Shown piece after piece: positions 12,263-24,600 of a DNA stretch of 64,000 nucleotides. Position 1 is the stretch's first letter. Each line of letters begins with the position of its first letter. The notes beneath the pieces were generated by a model. That model did not search any database, had not been told where the DNA came from, and saw only the letters and a program-made list of their open reading frames with translations. The translations under genes were made by a program, and so were the position numbers. The DNA comes from Isoetes taiwanensis (lineage: Eukaryota; Streptophyta; Lycopodiopsida; Isoetales; Isoetaceae). The DNA is taken from positions 1,038,182 through 1,102,181 of the forward strand of contig JAJEKV010000080.1 of the NCBI GenBank assembly GCA_021234155.1, written 5' to 3'.

Positions 12263-12577
12263 TTTTCTGGTTCTGTTTTTGTGGGCATAAAGAAAATATA
12301 CAAATATGTCAAGAATAACATCGTACTTTTATCATCGAAGACCACTTTGTGACGCCAATAACATTGCTTTATGGATCCTACTCCCATTACTTTACGTTGC
12401 ACTAGATTTTAAGATATGCTTAGAATAATCTAAAACCTAATTGACATGGAAAAAAAGAATAAAATAGAGTAGAATAGTATCTTTAACATGAATTTGTTTC
12501 ATGAAGTATGTATCTATCTTTGAGCTAATTGATTGTCAACCCCTTCAGTGTTTCTTCAGAAATAGAATGCAAGTCAA

Positions 12578-14085
12578 TCCCTGTAGTCTTACATTGCCAT
12601 AACTGTCCTTCGTTCTATAGCGTGTTGGAGCGGAAGATTGTTAGCCACTCAGACCCATATCAAATGATCTCGCTCCATGAGTTGAAATCTGTCAAGGAAC
12701 AATTGGCATGGCGCCAGTTGATCATCCATATAACGGTCTGCTATAGAATAAACTCATTCTGTGTCCATCTAGCTAGATCCGGGAGTTAACATAAGAGGCC
12801 AACAATGCAGGTAACACACTTGGTGCTAGAGAAATCAACCATAGTGATGAACCCAATTTGGATGCAACTAAAGATATCAATATCAAATCCAAGCTTGCAA
12901 GAGACCCGTCAGGAATGGAGAGGCATTAACGTACTGTTTGATGTCAAAAAATAGTGGCCATGATCGGCTTATGAAAAACAACCGAGTGGGATAAAGACTG
13001 ATAAAGCAGCACCAACCTGAGAAATCAATCTCATTTTTAAGAATCTTCCAGATGAACTTGGAAATGAGGACCTTATTATGGGGAGAAAGGTCTAGAATCC
13101 TGAGTTCCCCCTACTGCTTTGAGGCGCACATGCTTCCACCAAGTTCCTTTAATCACTGCACCTTCCACATTGCATCCCCAGTGAAATCACGTATAAAGGA
13201 GGAGATTTTCTGCATTTTTCTCTCTGGAGCCAAAATACAGAAGCCATGTAAATATGTGTAGAGTATATTACTAATTTTGCTGCTATGATTTTATTGGCCA
13301 TCGAGAGCTTACCACCCTTCCACCAATTGTGTGTCGATGTAAACCTATAAAAAATTTCTTCTCAGATAACATTGGTTGAGATGTCGATGCCAAATGGAAT
13401 ACTCGATAACTTTGAGCATCTGCCCCGCGACTGCATTTGTCAAGCATCTGGTTTTGTCATGCACTTTCATCCAAGCACTATTTTTCTCTTATATGTGACT
13501 ACGTCGAAACTCTTAATAACTCATTATGCACATTGATGGCGTATTATTAAATAATGAAAGAATTTTCGGAAGAATTTATCTCTAGATATTCTTAATAGTG
13601 GAACACATGCATTTGTCGAATTAACATCCAATGTGTAGTCAAACTCAACAGGAAGTAATTTAACATAGAAAGGTCTAGAATAAGCATCATAATGATCATG
13701 ATCCACAAAAGGTATGTGGATGGCTTTTTGATTTCATAGTCTGAAAAGAAGCTCTATCTGGATTTTCTTATTAGTGTATTACCCGGTATTGTTTACTAAA
13801 ACTTAAACAATTGTCTAGATACATTCTGTCATTGGTGGTGATGGACCAAAAGACTTTTGTTATCACTCAAGGCATGCATAACAGGCCTAGAGTTGTGGCG
13901 GGCAGTCCCGGTGGCGAATGCCGATCCAGTGCGTGAAAGTGTGCATTGCTAACATGCGAACCATCTCAGCACATCTTTCATGACCTACTTTGACGTGTCA
14001 GGCCCCATATATACTTGAAATACTATAATGCTTTAAGGAGGTTTGAAGAATTAGATTAAAATATTGCTTTCTTTTAAAAATTCAT
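12578..14085. other. Intergenic
   Basis: No gene, RNA or ordered repeat recognised. Short frames at 13052-13261 (+) and 13524-13706 (-) lack motifs. Confidence 0.45.
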
Positions 14086-14920
14086 CAAGCTTATAATAAC
14101 ATGAGGATCTAGCATTAGGTAAATGAAGTGCTTGGAAGAAATAACAATGGGAGCTTGAGCCTGAGATGAAGGAGAAGCTTGAACAGATGCCTGAGATGCA
14201 CGAGGGCCTCGACGAAAGCTAGCAGAGGCTTCCTTATCAGGAAACAAGTGAGCCAATTCTGGACCATTCAAGAGCTTCAGATCTAACTTCTTGTACCAAG
14301 ATTTACTTTTCACCGCTATACAATTCGGTAAAAGTGAGTCCACTAGCATAGAAACACAAATCCTCGGGCCACGTAATAGAGTGTGAGATATGAACTCCAA
14401 GCCCAGTTGCAATTGCTACAAGCAATTGACGAGCCATTATATCTGGAGGAAGATTAGATATTGAGAACTAGCAAGGCATCTTTAATGCATGAACCATGTC
14501 TGGTGTAAAACCAGGCGAGTAATATTGCTACATTATATATTCCCCACCAAGTGGATCAATCCCTCTAGATACCAAGGAGTCCACTGCATCACTATCATCA
14601 AACATAATCAAAACATAGTTAGTTCCAACAAGGGAAATTGAGACGTCACAAAAGATGAGATAACCAAATATAAAACTATAAAAAATCTAAGTAGCCACCA
14701 GTAGAATAGCTAAGGACTGCACAAGAGGACAAGTTCTCAGTACACTTAATATGAACTCGATGTCCACCACAACCACTGGAATACCAGAGGCTTGAACTGC
14801 ATTCTGACAATTAGATTGGTGAAATATTCTATCTGAGGTAATTGCTATTGAAATTGAGTCTGCTAAAATTTCAATGTAATCAAAACTGCTGATATGCCAG
14901 CCTTTTTATGCACTAGATAT
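14086..14920 (-). pseudogene. LINE ORF1 (DUF4283-type) relic
   Basis: Minus-strand translation gives NYVLIMFDDSDAVDSLVSRG, then ISNLPPDIMARQLLVAIATG, then GPRICVSMLVDSLLPN and LKLLNGPELAHLF. The same order of blocks is found in ORF1 of the LINE at 32.5-38.5 kb (IIMFEAESSVRQLVSRG, IKDLPPDLMVPDFLVSMANG, LKLLNGSEIQRMF). It is therefore a relic of ORF1 of the same L1-type family, broken by stops. No endonuclease or reverse transcriptase follows on this strand, so the copy lacks its 3' part. Sequence up to about 15560 may be its 5' portion, but that is not supported by motifs. Confidence 0.6.
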
Positions 14921-16303
14921 ATCTTTAAATAGACAATCACTAGATCTTTGATATGAAACTTTTGTAACAAAATTTTGATGATATCCAAGCACCACCATTA
15001 GCTTGAGGGTGAGTGACTACATTAGGACTAGAATTTGTACCTGTTTGATGCGTATTTCCATTAACTTCTGCTACCTTACTCCCCTTAAACGCCTTGCAAG
15101 GAGAGAAAATTCCATTCTTCAAGAACCACTGGGGCAGCCGCCACCAAAGGCAAAGTACTTCCCACTGAATTATTTACCTCTTTTTGGATAACTAGGAGGT
15201 GATGTATCAACAAGCTGGAAATAGGCTCATGCCATTTTGTCTCTGCATTGGTGGAAGCAGTATCTGTCTCTACAAATAGTGGTCAAAATCAAGCAGGCCT
15301 AATTTGGACACTAACTTGATAATCCTAACAAAATTAATACCATTAGGGATCTCTCGAAACAAGCTTTCTAGCGAACTTAAAGATTGCCGAAAACAGAGCC
15401 CTGATGCACAAGCTATAAGAAAAATGTCAGCAACCCTAATGGTTACGAGGGCCCATCCTCTTCACCCCATTATTGAAACATCATTGCCCCATAACTAACC
15501 ATAAAGGGCTTAAGGTAAGCTATATAGTGTATTTATAGTGCCCATTGTACTATTGGGCCTTACCAAAAAACATACCTTATGACTTGTTACTGTTCCAAAC
15601 ACTCGCTTCATTAGGATAACAGTAATGTTATTTGAAATCCACAGTGCACATGCAGATACTTCACAATTATCCTGGCAATTTCAGTTAAATCGAATAAATC
15701 CAAATACAATATTGTATCCTATGGGTACTAGAATACAACTATTGGACGTAACCCCACATGATTGAAACCGAAGAACATACTCAGTTAATACTCAGTTAAT
15801 TAAAACACAGTCAGTTAGTTAGCTAGTAGTTTTAACATTATATTTCAACATATGAACGAAGAAACTTTATATATGAACGCATGTCTTATGTTATAGCTGA
15901 TATGCATCTACGACTTTTTTCATTTCTTTCCTGGTCGCTTTCTTCTAAGCACACTCATTTTTCTCGTTGGTAATTTACTAAATCTTGGAACATAATATTT
16001 TTCTTTTCGTGACTAAGTCTAGACAACAGGAACTATTAGTTATCTACTTACTTTTACCCAAACTTTTGCTCGCCTTTTTACCTTCCCAATTATTGTAGAC
16101 AAGCTGTTTCAACTAGCCGTATGTGCTATCTGGACAAGCACTTCAAGTTTTGATGGTGTAAGTGATAATGTACTAACAATTATTGTAGACAACTTATTTG
16201 AACAAGCCGCATGTGCTTTTATGGTCAAAAACTTCCACTACCAATTTAAATGACAGGCCCAACAATTAGGGCAAGAAGAATAGAAAGGGAAAGAAACAAG
16301 GTA
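14921..16303. other. Intergenic or 5' remainder of LINE relic
   Basis: No recognised coding sequence. An internal near-repeat around TATTGTAGACAA (about 16095 and 16185) is visible. The segment next to 14920 may be the upstream part of the LINE relic. Confidence 0.35.
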
Positions 16304-16960
16304 TCAAGGCACTATAGATTAGAAACAAGGTGCCATGGCATGGATTGGCATGATCAAAAGTGTGGCATTGACAGGCTGTTTGATCCCACGAATGAATATA
16401 TTTTGTTCAACACAGAGACACAATCTCTAACAGATATACCTCTAAATTTGCTCTTTTCAACCATTAATACATGGTTGTGTAATATCGGTAATGGTTACTT
16501 CCGCTACAATTTGGAGAAGCTAATCTACTTAGCCATTTTAATAGGATTAGATAATATTTTAAAATGCCCAAGATTCCTCGCTTTGTTTGGGTCCATTGGT
16601 CAATTGGTCTCCGTGGCCGATAAAAATACATTCTTTCATTCTTTTTCTTGTTCTATTTTTGTGGGCATAAAGAAAATATACAAATATGTCAAGAATAACA
16701 TAGTACTTTTATCATCGAAGACCACCATGTGACGCCAACAACATTGCTTTAAAGGTGCTGCTCCCATTACTTTACATTGCACTAGATCTTCAGATATGCT
16801 TAGAATAGTCTAAAGCCTAATTGACATCCAAAAAAGAATAAAATAGAGTAGAATATATAGTATCTTTAACATGAATTTGTTTCATGAAGTATGTATCTAT
16901 TTTTGCGCTAATTGATGGTCAACCCCTTTAGTGTTTCTTGTGAAATAGAATGCAAGTCAA
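16304..16960. repeat. Paralogous segment, copy B (uninterrupted)
   Basis: Collinear with copy A at 10.9-12.6 kb without the 1.04-kb insertion, so it shows the pre-insertion site CACGAATGAATATATT. It includes a SINE-like 3' box at about 16588-16650 (CAATTGGTCTCCGTGGCCG, then ATTCTTTCATTCT). The 160-codon frame 16250-16732 runs through the repeat and has no recognised domain. Confidence 0.8.
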
Positions 16961-18060
16961 AAGTTAAAAGCTCTATAAGTTTAAGCTTACAAAGGAGATC
17001 TATTCATAGACACGGAGAAAAAGTGGACGAATTTTAGGAAGTGCAGTTTGATACTTGTAGGCAAAGAATAAGCAACACTAGCCTAGATGGATTACGACTT
17101 CGTGATCTTTTAATATTGCCACAAAGATATAACATTTGACATGGACATGTTATCTCATGTTCTTTTCGCTTGTAGTAGTAAAATCTCAGACATGGCCACC
17201 ACCACTTCCAATATTATTTATCTTCTTTCTCTTTCTTCAAGATTTTGGTCAACAAAGTATTGCGTTGGAAAAATATTTAGCTATCATCCATAATAGTGAA
17301 AGGAGCATGGTTCTAGATAATGCACATAGATCTAGAATTTTCAATTCATATAAAATGTTGGAATATGTTGTCATGGTTGTCGTTATTAGTGCATTTTCCT
17401 GTACTGGATGCCCCATGTACTTCCAATTAGGGAACTCACCAAAGAAGGGGTAAACAAAGTTTAAGCTTGGCCAGACTAATTTATATTTCCGCCTTCAATG
17501 GCATGTAGTGTCTTCGAGTAGCCCAAGTTTCTTTGTCAAAAGTGGACATTGAAAAGAGAGATGAGAATCATAGAATACTGGCCTTAAAGCTGGAGTGAAT
17601 CTTTGGTTTTCCTCAACGGTAAATAAGACAGTAAATGCATCAACGTGGTGCTGTAGCATTGGACATAAGTTCACAAGCTTAGATATGACAGATCTATCTA
17701 ATGGACAAGACTTGTTGCATTACATTTAGACAAACTCATGGATGAGTTTGACTAAAACAGAACAGATATTTAAACAACTGGGGAATAAAGTCGAGCGAAA
17801 GGCTGAGGAGCAAAGCAATACCGTAGTTGCAGTAGTTGCAGTTAGAGGCGAGTGTCAACCATGGGAAACAAAGGCGCATGGAGGTGTCAGAGGTGGGGAT
17901 GAGGGGCGAGGATTAGCGAATCGGGTCATAATGGTGTCCAATTGCAAGGGGGTAAAGAAAGGGGATCCATCTAAAAATTCCCTAACCATTGGATGTGAGA
18001 AAAAAATCCGACAAATCTAGACGAGGGGAGATCTTACAGCATAACCATTAATTAACAATT
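16961..18060. other. Intergenic
   Basis: No recognised gene. Frames at 17136-17453 and 17742-18020 (+) lack motifs and splice context. Confidence 0.45.
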
Positions 18061-18063
18061 GGT

Positions 18064-18373
18064 CACGTGTTGGCCTGATCTTTAGTTTATATAATAGAAT
18101 TTGGACCACATGGTCATAAGGGTCCAAATCATTGTGGACCCGAAGGCCACGTGGCGCGTTCGCAGCGGTTTACAAGTAACCCGCAAGACACGTCGGAACC
18201 CTAAACGGAGGTATTATGATCCAGTATGTCATTAGCCTCCTTAACTGCGCCGTTACGGGTCCTTCGAAAATAGTCCCCTTAACTGCCACTGAAAATCAAC
18301 CCGTCGTTTACTCCCAAGCGTGAGCCTGACGGTACGATGGCTTCCACCTTGTCCTCGCCGTCCAAGCCACGTG
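18064..18373 (+). promoter_or_regulatory. G-box cluster and TATA-like box upstream of SPEAR gene
   Basis: CACGTG G-boxes occur at 18064-18069, 18148-18153 and 18368-18373. A TATA-like TTTATATAATAG lies at 18086-18096. G-boxes are bound by plant bHLH and bZIP factors. If the TATA box is used, the 5' untranslated region would be long (about 780 nt) or spliced, and would include a small upstream frame at 18320-18502. The positions are seen; the promoter role is inference. Confidence 0.4.
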
Positions 18374-18899
18374 TCCCTCTCTGCACCCACGGCATATCCT
18401 AACCGTTCCTTCACCGCGGGAATCGCAAGTGCATCCCCTCAGCGGTTCAGATGTTCGGGTTTTCTGGTCGGAGAAAATCACGCCTTTCCTCCCACGCTTT
18501 AAGTCGTGAAAGAAGAGCTTTGTCCTAGCGCTGGCTATGGCGGATACCGTGCCTACCTTTTAGCAAGCTGATCGCCCCAGCTTGTTTTTCTCTGTTCCGA
18601 AGCTTTACCTTGTCGATCCTTGCTTTCCGATCTTCCTGCCAATGCTTATTTGATCCAGTATGAACCCAACACTGTTTCGAACTTTAGCTCCAAAACTCTC
18701 AGCTGGATCGCCCAAATCGTCTTCCGTAGTACCTGGATAAGTAGGATTAATCACTCTGTTCAGCATGTGGAAGCCGCAATCTGTCGGCATTTGTTATGCT
18801 CGATCGATTATTTTTGTGGTGCATTTTCAGCTCAGATTGAATGGTTAAGCATGGATTTGAAGGGATATTTGCCTTGACCGGAGCTGGAATTAGCTTGTA

Positions 18900-20962
18900 A
18901 TGGCGGCATTATTGTCTCGCAGCACGGATTTGGGCTCGTCAGCTGAAGCAGTAAATAACGGAAGCGCTTCTGAAGGTGAGGATAAGCAGAATACAAAGAG
19001 TCGGAATAGATCGAGAAAAGGCAAGAACGGGCAAAAAAAACAACCTCAGCGAGGGCTAGGAGTTGCCCAGCTTGAGAAGCTCAGACTTCAGGAACAAAAG
19101 AGGCAGCAGCAAGAGGCCATTTGTCTGGCATCCCTTCACGGTATTCATGGACTCCCTTCTGTTTCTAAAATGTCATTTCTCGATCAAGTTGTAAGCTACC
19201 AACCTCAGCTTCCTGTTAGAACCGGAAATGGCTTGCATGTTTCAATCGACCAGAGAAGTGGTCCGGTATACAATGTGGTACCTCGTTGTTTTGGTAGAGG
19301 CAGTCCCGATTTCCATCACCATTTTGGGTTTAATGATCTAAATACCGCTCATTCTGGCTCGGGATTTTCTTCATCAATACGTCTAAGAGAGTCTCATTGC
19401 CCGTCTGATGGGCTTGTTTTTCAAAAACAGACGAATATGAATGCTGATAGTTTTCCTGCAAATAGTGTCAGTTCATCTAGAGCTTCATCGTCCGGGCCTA
19501 CTTCCCCTGTTGACGATTCAAGGAGCGGGTTTCCTTTGCACGAAAAAGAAGATTTCGCACATATGAATTCAGGCAGGAAACCTCCTTCATCTCTACCATT
19601 TGAAAAATTGGTCGGATCAGCAGATGGAAAAAATGGGCAGAAGCAGTATGGTTTTCCTCCTGTAATGCTTGCTTTTAAGGATGCCGACATGCATGGGCTG
19701 AAATTTCGCATATTGCCCAAGGATTCAGGAGAACTAGACTCTTCCAGACCTCCCGATTTTCTTAATATCCAGAGGGATAATAAGGAACTGCCCACGGTAT
19801 GAACTTTGTAAACAACTCTTGCACTTCTTACAAATTTTTATGGCTTCTTAACTATAGTATGAACTGTAAGTATAACTGGAACTGAAAATGTATGTTCGTT
19901 CGTTGTGTTTTAGAAGGTGGTCATTCCCTCATTTGGCAATAGGCCAAAGGAGCTCTCTTCTTTCCAAAGCTATACTAGCAATCAGGCATGGGCCTCAGAA
20001 GAAAATGTAAGTGTGCTTCTACTGACTTTTGATAGGGTTTTGTGATACAACTAAACTCTAGTTTAATGACAGACTTTTGAGAAAAAGCGACCGCGATTCG
20101 CTTTAGAAAATTCTTCCAACGGGCCAATTCAGACAAAGTTTATGAAACCAAATGATTGTGGATCTGATGATACAGGTGCAACTGGGATTCTTGGGTAAGC
20201 TATATCATGAATCTTGTTTATTTCTATGTGCACGTTTTCGCATTTCCTTCTTTTATCTCTTTGCTTTTCCTTCTTTATCTCTTTGCTTTTCAACATTTTA
20301 CAAAATGGCAAGGTTGTTACAGGAGTCCTATAAAGAATGCAAGTTCAGCCTTGCCTATGTTCTGGAAATCAGGAAGTGAAATCACATTGGTGAAGGATGC
20401 AGCTAAATCAGACAAGGGTTCGGTCAATGTATTACCCTTTATGAAGGAACAATTTGGCCGTGCAAAGTTCTTGCTTCCGAGATCATATTCCAAAATTAAT
20501 GCAGCAGCTTCAACTTGTGAAGTCTTATCAGAAGCAGAGATTGAGAGCAGACCAATGAGTGACTTCTTAAGCCTAGGACTTTCTAACTCTAACTTGACAT
20601 CAGTCCAAGGAATGGATCAAAGTAGCAACAAAGGTCATGACGCACTCGACTCAGTAATTACTGTTGAAGTTGATAACAATCTGAATCATGTAGGCAAGGT
20701 ACATGTGTTAACACATTCTGCTGTAATTTCTGAACATGTAATCTCTAGATTTTAACCATTACCCATTGTTCAGGAGCCAGAGAAGAATGGTTCATCTTGT
20801 TTGAGTAGCAGTCGATATCCTCAACATTTATCTTCAGTCAGTCATGGTCCCTGTATGGTATCTGGTGGTACATCTCCAAAGGTCAAGGCCTATAATGTAG
20901 GCAAATTGGAGCTGCATTTTGACGAAGGCCCTTTGGATTTAAGCTTGAAACTGGCTCTGTGA
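18900..20962 (+). CDS. SPOROCYTELESS-like EAR-containing (SPEAR) transcriptional repressor
   Basis: Predicted nuclear adaptor that links plant transcription factors (TCPs in angiosperms) to TOPLESS co-repressors. Five exons: 18900-19796, 19914-20006, 20073-20194, 20323-20698, 20774-20962. All introns are GT-AG, the frame is kept throughout, and the product is 558 residues ending in TGA. The start is the first ATG of the open exon and precedes the conserved region. Residues about 36-49 are basic (nuclear localisation candidate), followed by the family signature PQRGLGVAQLEKLRLQEQ (about 49-66). The C-terminus is LDLSLKLAL (550-558), a canonical LxLxL EAR motif. A second LxLxL (LSLGL, about 453-457) lies in exon 4. 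The middle is serine-rich and probably disordered. It is much longer than angiosperm SPL/NZZ (~310 aa). No frame damage. SPL/NZZ acts in sporogenesis; the function here is inferred. Confidence 0.88.
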
Positions 20963-21231
20963 TTCCGTTGCTGATGTTTGACATGAAAGACCTTGGAAGT
21001 GGCAAGATTTTCCCCAAAACAAGATGCATTATTGCTCGTCACTATTCCCAGTGGAATTGAGGCCTTTTTTTTTCAATTCAATTATGTGTTTGCTTATGAA
21101 TGTTTATGGGCTATATGCAGAAGCACGGCTACAGTTCAGTACTGTTTTAATTTCTTTGATATGGCATATGACTTCAGGCTCTGAGATGTTTGGTTGTAAA
21201 TCCTTAAATCATGGCCTTGCAAATTATCAGG
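20963..21231 (+). other. Probable 3' untranslated region of SPEAR gene
   Basis: Non-coding, T-rich sequence following the stop codon. No AATAAA is obvious, so the cleavage site cannot be placed. Confidence 0.4.
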
Positions 21232-22855
21232 ATTTAACCGTTTGCAGCCATTGGATCGAAGATGGGTTATAACCTGGAACTTCGGGTATGATAATCTTCC
21301 AAGAGATTATCACGAAAATCTTCTGAATATTTGAATATTCTAATCCATCTGTTATGAGCGTGCCACGTGGTGCCTCCATCATTTTTGCCCATCCATCATT
21401 TTTCCTCTGTTTGCTCCGTTCTTGTTGCCAGATACGTTTTTTCCTGTCGCAGCAAAGCAGCAGCCACATATATCGAGTTTTCCTTCCAGGCATCCAAAAC
21501 TCCAAGCTTTATTTTATGCCTTTTTCTTGCACAGTGTTGATCCATGGTTTTGCAGCCGGCTCCAACTTATACCTTTGCACTTGGACGGCTGTGGGTTTCT
21601 CGAATCCAGGTTGCTGCCATGGCTGCTATGTCCCTCGTCGCCCTCTTATTCTTGTAGGAGGAGCGCTGAATGTAGGCAATGGAACTTCATCAACAACTTG
21701 ACCAACCTTATCAATCTGCAGTGGTTTTGATAATTTGCTCCACCCAGATGTTGGGGTCATGCAAAATAACCCTCTCGATGACATGCCGCCTCAGGGAGTT
21801 ACTTTGCATAATTCCCTCAAGAAGATTAACGGCATAAGTTCCTGTTATGAAAATAAAAACAAAATAAACCTGTCAAATTTATAATGGAAAATAGCACCAG
21901 CCCCTTAAAATGCCCTTGTGGATTCAATCTTGTAATAAACAGCAATGGATGTAATAAACAGGATGAGGAGGATAACCTCCTCTCAAGATGATTATGTCAG
22001 GTAACCCTCGAGGCCGGAGAGGGTTATCTACCATAATCATCGAGAGAGGAGGGTTGGCCTCCCTTAAAGATCTGGTGGAGGCGATTATCACCATGGATTT
22101 GATAATCTCCTCAATCTCAGCCGTGGACTTGATAATCACTCAGGGGTGATGGATTATCAGAAATAACCTCCCTTGCCAAGATGCTGATTTAACGGTGGAG
22201 ATTGCTACGATCAGATAATCGCACGACACCAGATGTTTAAGAGGAGGTTAACAGGGAAGGGTTGGCCTCCCTTGAACCCATGTCCGAGCAGGTTCTGTTA
22301 GGTGTCAGCAGCAATGGCCATAAATGGGTTAGCTATGGCAGAAACAACCTTTTTGAAATGGGTTAGCTATGCCAGAAACAAGCAAAAGCAACAAGCAAAA
22401 ATAAGAAGAAATCGTGAACATAAACGGGGATTTTTTTGGGCTTAAGCAATGATCAGAAACATGATTTTTGCTGGGCTGGGAGAGTGGCCTTGTAAAGGGA
22501 TGGCTTTAACCCAGGATACAGGTTCTCTAGCCAGAGTTTATAGCAGGATACACAGAGAAAATTTTAGTTGGGCCTGTAAGCTTTGATATTAGAAGCTTAC
22601 CACTGCCAAGAAGATGTCACCGAGCTGAAAGAGCTGCTTCCAAAAAGAAAAAGATCGCCAGAAGAGCGGAAGATCACCATGTCGATGTAGGGCGGCAGAG
22701 CTATATGGAATGCGAACAGTTAGAATATTCTTTGAAAAGGAATATTCGGGAGGTTATTTTTAGTAATAACTAATATACCTTTGAAAAGAATATTCGAGAG
22801 GTTATGCGATATAACCACTCTCTAATCCAACGACCAATAGCAGTTAGATCCTTAG
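21232..22855. mobile_element. Possible non-autonomous DNA element with ~60-bp imperfect inverted ends
   Basis: The left edge (GATTTAACCGTTTGCAG, CCATTGGATCG, GGGTTATAACC) resembles the inverted complement of the right edge (ATCTAACTGCTATTGGTCG, TTGGATTAGAGAG, GGTTATATCGCATAACC). Between them, GATAATC and ATAACCTCC motifs recur on both strands (21960-22260). There is no coding sequence. Long imperfect terminal repeats fit a Mutator-like or foldback non-autonomous element, but I found no convincing target-site duplication. Confidence 0.35.
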
Positions 22856-23001
22856 AACCTGCGAGGACAGGGGTTTAAGGAAACTTCTAGGGAGTCTTTA
22901 TGAAATGAGTTCGACCTAATTAAACAGATATGAAGCCATAGTTAGAAGACCACGAGAACGACCTAATTAACAAGCTTGCAAGTGGGGCCTTGGCGCCCAA
23001 A

Positions 23002-23143
23002 ATCAACTCTCAATCCCTTCAAACAAGATGGAAGAATACCTTAACTGCAAATACTTGGAGTTTTCCCTCCTAATCGACTCTCAATCCCTTCAAACAGGAT
23101 GGAAGAATACCTTAACTGCAAATACTTGGAACTTTTCCTCCTT
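23002..23143. repeat. Tandem duplication, 2 x 71 bp
   Basis: Units starting ATCAACTCTCAATCCCTTC (23002) and ATCGACTCTCAATCCCTTC (23073), each containing GATGGAAGAATACCTTAACT. Local duplication in non-coding DNA. Confidence 0.85.
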
Positions 23144-24600
23144 TTTCCTCATCGCATCATGGTTTATAGTCCCTCCTTGCCCCCTTTGTCTCTTGAGGTT
23201 GTTGAGTGGTTGGTTATATTTTGGTCAATGATATCTGCGTAAAGCAGGTCTATGTGCATGATGTTGGTTGGCCTCCTTGTTCTAAAGTGTATTATCAGTA
23301 TGGGTTTTGATTGTGGTTTTTTCCTTGGTTAGTCATCTCTTATGTCCTTTCTCAAGATAGCATTATGACTTTCGAGTAGCACTGTTGGGGTTCTTTTTTT
23401 TTCCCATTAGGTTTGCCCTTGAGTTCTTTCCATGAGCCATGCTTCCATTTTCTCTTTCCCAGTGTAGCACTTGTTTAGGCAAGCTCCACGGGTTCTTCTT
23501 TTGGATGTACCTATTTTCTTCTTCTTGGTGTATCTTTGTGGCTTCCAAGTTTCTTTATTACGTCTGCTGTATGCTTTGTTTCTCGGTTTTGTCCCTTTAT
23601 TCCAGGCATAGCACTTGTCGGTCCTTGGCAAATTTCAAGTGCGTCATTCTATTGGATGTACCTCTTTTCTTCTTCTCGATGTTGTATGGCTTTTAAGCAC
23701 CTACTTTCTTCTTCTTAGTTTAACTTTGTGGTTTCTAAATCTTCTTGTTACACGTGCTTTTCATTTTATTCTTTTGTTTTCTTTGGTCTTTCTTTCGTGA
23801 TGTGGTTGCAACACAACAAGAGAAGGGTGCTTGTTTCGTCAAGTATAACGACTAAATTTTGACACAAATGGAACCTTCAAAACTCCCATTCTGGACACAT
23901 TCTTGACATTATACATGACGCGATCATTTGCCACAGAGTTGTCACCGTGGTGATAACCATTGCATCAACCTTGTGGCTTGATTATTTGCCACAATAGTTG
24001 TCATAATGGCTATTTGTACCATGTTGCATCACCCAAGTGGCAAAATAGCATCATGTTTCTACTAATTTTGTAAGAAGTTTATTTCAATGTATTGTCACAA
24101 TAGCATCAAATGTTGTAAGAACTTTATTGCATTATATTATCATATTTCTTGGCACTAGAGCTCCACACTTTCAATAAAGTATTAGAATATATTAAGTTCA
24201 ATATTTTCCATAGTTTTGGCAATTGAATCACCAAGATTGCATATATATTTTGTCGACATTTCATCCTATTTGTAGCCAGCTAATAACTATACTTTGTCAA
24301 TTTCTATGCAATGATTTGGCATACTGATGCAAAGTTAGGTATATTTTCGTTAAGAAATTAATTTAACACTACCATCAAAAACATTTTAATTAAAATTTCA
24401 CATCCTCTGAGTCACATAGTGCATCTTTTGTTGTGTTAAGATAAGTGTATTGTAGCATCATATGAAACAACATGCTTATGATAAAACTGTAACCCTACTT
24501 GCATCCATAAACCAATGATTTTATTTAAAAGTACAATAAATGAGATGGTGAAGAGATGGTTTTAACATTGTAAATGCCAATAAGGCAGGTCTAACACATT
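23144..24600. other. Intergenic
   Basis: A T/C-rich stretch at 23390-23790 contains loosely repeated GGATGTACCT-TTTTCTTCTTC segments. Further right, variants of TTGCCACA-TAGTTGTCA recur near 23930-24010. No gene recognised. Confidence 0.45.

Larger units (their letters stand above)
10867..12577. repeat. Paralogous segment, copy A (with insertion)
   Basis: Outside 10978-12017 this segment aligns throughout with 16304-16960. Shared landmarks are CAAGGCACTATAGATTAGAA, GTGTGGCATTGACAGGCTG, ATATTTTGTTCAACACAGAG and CCCTT-AGTGTTTCTT. The shared unit contains a SINE-like 3' box near 12205-12262. The open frame 11996-12244 lies within the repeat and has no recognised domain. Confidence 0.8.
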
